Positions 60,425 through 64,000 of a stretch of DNA of 64,000 nt are shown here, in pieces. Below the pieces are notes generated by a model. It saw nothing but the letters and a program-made list of their open reading frames with translations. It had not been told where the DNA came from and made no database searches. The position numbers were made by a program, and so were the translations under genes. The DNA is taken from assembly GCA_030062745.1 (NCBI GenBank), contig CP099841.1:27531398-27595397 (forward strand), written 5' to 3'. The first letter of the stretch is position 1, and every line of letters begins with the position of its first letter. This DNA comes from Capitulum mitella. Lineage: Eukaryota > Arthropoda > Thecostraca > Pollicipedomorpha > Pollicipedidae.

Positions 60425-63400
60425 TCAACGGTACTTGGAAAAAAAGACACTCAGTCGGTCCTGCAGCCGCCGCCACGGGTCTCCGGCGATGTAGTCGTAC
60501 CAGCTGCTGCCGGCCTGGTCCGAGCTGCTGCTGACCGAGCGGGCCAGCGGAATCTGGTCAATGCGCCGGCTGCTGATCCGACGCCGGCCCAGCGCCAGCA
60601 GCAGCAGCAGCACCAACGAGGTCCCCAGCGCCACAAACGCCAGCCAGAGCAAGACGCTGGGGCCGAACTGAGGACTAGGGCCGACCGGCTGCGGGGGGCT
60701 GGGGACGACGTCCGTCGGAGGTGCGCCAGTTGTCGTCGTCGACGACGCTTCCGCCGAGGTCGTCGGCTGAATCGTCGTCGTCGTCGTCGGCAGCGACGTG
60801 GTTGTAGGCTGAATTGTTGTTGATGTTTCGGTAGTCGTTGACGTCGTAGTTGAGATGAATTCACATTTGTGGTTCAGTTCGTGGGGTCCAGTGACTCTAA
60901 TGTCATCCACGGCGATGTTGTCAGTCTTGTTGTGACCAATTTGGGCAAAAAACTCAATCTGGAACATGGTTTTAATGTTACAGACGGAGTGGGGAGCGAG
61001 CGCAGCGACTCGCCTGCTCACGACGTGCACGATGACGTGCCTGCTTTCTTGATTGAATTAGGTTTCAAAGATTTGCCAGGAAAATCAGTACAAATCTGGT
61101 TCCAGATATTGCGTCAGAGAACACAGGCTGTGTTACCACGAGATATTCAATGTTATACGTTTTATGTTCACATTTTTACGCAAGAATCCGGAATAACAGC
61201 GATGTTTTCGGACACATGAAAGTCGTTTCTTCGATCGATGGATTCTGGCTCTGCGTTTGTGTATCAGACAGCTGATGCAAAGTGCACTGATGCAAGTTAA
61301 ACCCGGAATTTTGACGTCTCGGTTGAACCGATGGCTGGGCCCGATAGCGCAGTGCTGACGAACTGTTTCGCAGTGGCTGCATATTTCCAATAAGCCGGGT
61401 GGGAGTAAGGACCAACCAGTCGTTTGTCGGTGGAGGGGACGCGGGATTACATTGCCCCGTGAGCAGAGCGCGATTGAAGCAGAGTGTACTGCGTGTATTT
61501 ATGCTCATTTTACTTGAATTACTTAGAGGATGTCCAATTATTTGCCGCTGTTGCCACTTCGAAACAGTTCCACTTCCGTCTTATGCAATATGTTAGAAAT
61601 GGAATGCTTCAGTCTGATGCCGCTTCATGAACTGCAAGGAGCCATGAGGTTTACATCCGAACCGTTTAAAATATTCGTGTTTCTTATTTTGTATTAAATA
61701 TCGAGAGGGGATATCGTTTTGCATCTGGTCAAAACATTGCAGTTACTCCAGTTTCTCCAAAATTAACCTAAAACATGCGAGGTTTGCATTTACGTGGCAG
61801 AAGGATTTGATGGCATGCTCGTACAGTAGATGGTGGAACGCAATACAACCCAGGCACCTTGAGTCAGCTTGCATTTATGTGCTTCCGTAATGCGCCGCAA
61901 GTATGCAAACATTTACTCGCAATGGCCATGGCTGAGATCGAAAAATACTTGCAGCATACTTGTCGTGCATTACGAACTCAAAGGGTAATTGATCATTTCA
62001 AATTACTGGATAGCCAATGTAAGCCAATGATAGCCAGTGAAGCTCGAGGAAGAACGGACCGCTCCCGGGCCAGACGGGCCGCGGAATGGCCTGCCTAGCT
62101 GGCTTTACATGACCCGTGTCATACCGGATGTTGCGTTTTGCGAGCATTGTATCCACGGAACACGATGCTCGATGTGTGGTTACGTCGGCATCGCAGCCAT
62201 GGGACATTCCGCACACCCTGAGCCAAGTCCCGTAATATATGTGGCCGCAGTTAGCAGGCCACGATTTACTGGTAACAGCATTTAGGGGCTCATAGTCCCG
62301 ACATGATTAATAGCTGCCCTGTTTTAGTGGCAGTGTTTGTTCTAGCTACATGACGGCAGCTATAGGATGTTCCACGTACACCGAGCCAAGTCTCAAAATA
62401 TAGGGGCCACTGGCGACCAGTCCGAAACCCCCTCCGGGCACCTCATTACGTAACCTCCGAGGGTCCCGTCGTCTCGTCTTTCTTGTAGCCCAGCTCGTGG
62501 GAGGCCCCGGACATTAAATGCAGTTCCACCGGCTCGTACTGTCGGGACGCGCAGCCCCAGACATTGACCAATGTCTTCAATCTACGGAATGCATTAGCTC
62601 CAAGGTATATGGAACGCAATGCCCGTGAAATATAATTCTGTTCTTTATTTAAATCTTATGTGCCGAGCCCGGGTGCCGTCGGTTCGGGTCCGATAAGTCG
62701 ACCGGGCCTTCAGTCGCCGCGGAGGCTTTTCGAGAGACCTCGGAAACTCATTCGAAGCCCCGAAGAAGGGTGGGGACGATGGTCCTTATCGCTCCCGTTT
62801 GGGTCCGCCCCTGCTTGCCACAGCTGTCATAAAATATATATCATAATCGGACTGGTTCAAAAGCCGCATCATGCAATTCTACTGAATGGCGTTTGAATCA
62901 TTCAAATCCGCCCAACTGTTCGAGAGACATCGGGGGGGGGGGGGGAATGGTCCCTCTGCAGTCAATGGAGTTACGCCAGCTGCAAGCCAACGGCGGGCTT
63001 AGGCTGGTTCTGGAGGCACGAAAACTCGAGGATGAGGTGCTGAATGGAAATGAAATGTTTCCTCTGTGTTTCCGACTGCATGAAACTCTTCATTTCAGCT
63101 TCAATTTCAGCTTTAACAGAATTTTGCGGCACGGTTCATCATACCAGTACGATTACACCCAAGCCGAGCGCAATACTGTCGGCGCCTTTAAGTTCAAAAC
63201 GCACGAGCTTAAGCAGCGTCCCAGCTCTTTTTAGTTGACCCGTGCAATCCTCGAGCAACCAGGTGCATATCAAGCATAAATAAAATATCCGGAAAATTTA
63301 CGTACCTTTTGTTTTGTGCTGTTGTAAGGAATTGATGCACTGGCCACCTTCCACTGAACGTTATTTGGACCTGAAAAGGAAGTTAAAGAAAGGATTGTGT

Positions 63401-63783
63401 CTCGGCCTCCAGGTGAGCTTAAGACTCGATGCACTTCCAGCGTTCCAGAACCTTCCCACTCAGAGCGCAGCCAATAGCGGAAGGAGATGCTGGATCCCTC
63501 CGGAAAGCTGAAGTCGGAGACCATCTCAAGGGTAGCAGAAGTTGTCTGCTCGTGACGGAAGGTGAGATAAACAACCACGTCCCCGTTGGCCGGTTCCGGA
63601 AAATCGACAATGGTTCTTCTTTAGCTCCTTATAGCTTCCGGGCTCCCAGTCGCCTCCCGTATTATAGGGGCCTTCCTTCCAGAACGTGCCGAAGTCGCCG
63701 TCTTCGAAGTCGTCGCAGTACTCGCCGGACCTCACGCTGGCCACCGCCACGGCGAGCAGCACCAGGCTGTCGAGCGGCCTCAT
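60425..63783 (-). CDS. Gene D: one MAM-like module, Thr-rich stalk, transmembrane anchor; frame break in exon 1
   Basis: Exon 1 is 63783-63306 (donor AAGGTACGT) and exon 2 is 60958-60425. The product would be about 336 residues: signal peptide (MRPLDSLVLLAVAVASV...), a MAM-like module (YCDDFEDGDFG, FRYWLRSEW, DNIAVDDI, final HKCE), a short Thr-rich stalk (TTTTTIQPTTS), a transmembrane helix (LLWLAFVALG...LLLLLAL) and a 54-residue tail sharing GRRRISSRR, SVSS, WY-Y and DPWRRLQ with gene A. Exon 1 is 478 nt where 477 or 480 is expected: one extra base near 63613-63620, in the segment encoding KELKKTI in the paralogues, breaks the frame. Everything else looks intact, so a sequencing or assembly error is as likely as a young pseudogene. 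D is the most diverged paralogue. Confidence 0.65.
60959..63305 (-). other. Intron of gene D
   Basis: A 2.3-kb phase-0 intron at the same module position as in A, B and C. It holds a G-run at 62933-62945 and a GC-rich stretch at 62640-62820, and no recognised gene or element. Confidence 0.6.
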
Positions 63784-63918
63784 GCCGGTGCATCAGAGGC
63801 CGAGGCGCCCGCCCGTCCGTGCCCGCGACGCTGGCCGGTCGCGGGGCCGCTGCTGCCGCTGGACCGGACAGAGAGCCACTGGTTAAGCGCCGGCCCCGCG
63901 GCGACGAATGGATGCAAT

Positions 63919-63924
63919 CTTATC
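63919..63924 (-). promoter_or_regulatory. GATAAG motif upstream of gene D
   Basis: Reads CCGATAAGATTGCATCC on the minus strand, 141 bp before the ATG. D is otherwise diverged upstream, so retention of GATAAGAT at a similar distance is the best argument that the motif is functional. Confidence 0.5.
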
Positions 63925-64000
63925 GGGTGCGACCATCGTTACCATTAATGCCATCTTAGTGCGGCTACACCCGCTATCTGTGCTATCAAGAAGAGTTGAT

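Overview
The window is eukaryotic. It has spliced genes with GT-AG introns, many small DNA transposons and long gene-poor stretches. A complete five-exon gene of the DM4/DM12 family, which is known from arthropods, points to an arthropod. A crustacean is plausible, but the sequence alone does not settle the species.

Layout. (1) Positions 471-6904, plus strand: the DM4/12 gene, with a TATA box, a 34-nt first coding exon carrying the start of a signal peptide, and four further exons. (2) Positions 6905-17094: no gene recognised; short inverted-repeat elements, tandem duplications and a GC-rich patch. (3) Positions 17095-63783, minus strand: a head-to-tail cluster of four paralogous genes, here called A, B, C and D from left to right. 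Each starts with a signal peptide followed by MAM-like modules (start near YCDDFEDGDFG, end near DNIAVDDI...C). A (19876->17095) and D (63783->60425) have one module, a Thr-rich stalk, a transmembrane helix and a shared cytoplasmic tail. C (54731->44449) has three modules and ends without an anchor. B (42759->27972) has eleven modules and also ends without an anchor. Ten of its twelve exons are 633-nt symmetrical phase-0 exons; with their introns nine of them form an almost perfect 994-bp tandem array.

How the parts fit. Every intron in the four genes falls at the same place inside the MAM-like module and in phase 0. One exon therefore holds the back half of one module, a Thr-rich linker and the front half of the next, and can be duplicated or lost without breaking the frame. 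The window holds several states of this process: one-module anchored genes, a three-module secreted gene whose first intron carries a 26-nt exon stub from a past deletion, and an eleven-module secreted gene whose array contains a recent three-unit (2,982-bp) block duplication. The cysteine pattern differs between C-type and B-type modules, so cross-linking may differ. All four genes share an upstream block with a GATAAGAT motif about 140-175 bp before the ATG, which suggests common regulation. D has a one-base frame break in exon 1.

Mobile elements sit in introns and flanks: a TTAA-flanked piggyBac-type element and a transposon with inverted repeats of about 600 bp and a decayed transposase in intron 2 of C; two small elements in the 3' flank of B that are missing from the matching flank of C; and a 2-kb imperfect palindrome between A and B. 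The most notable system is the expanding secreted MAM-array gene and its anchored relatives.
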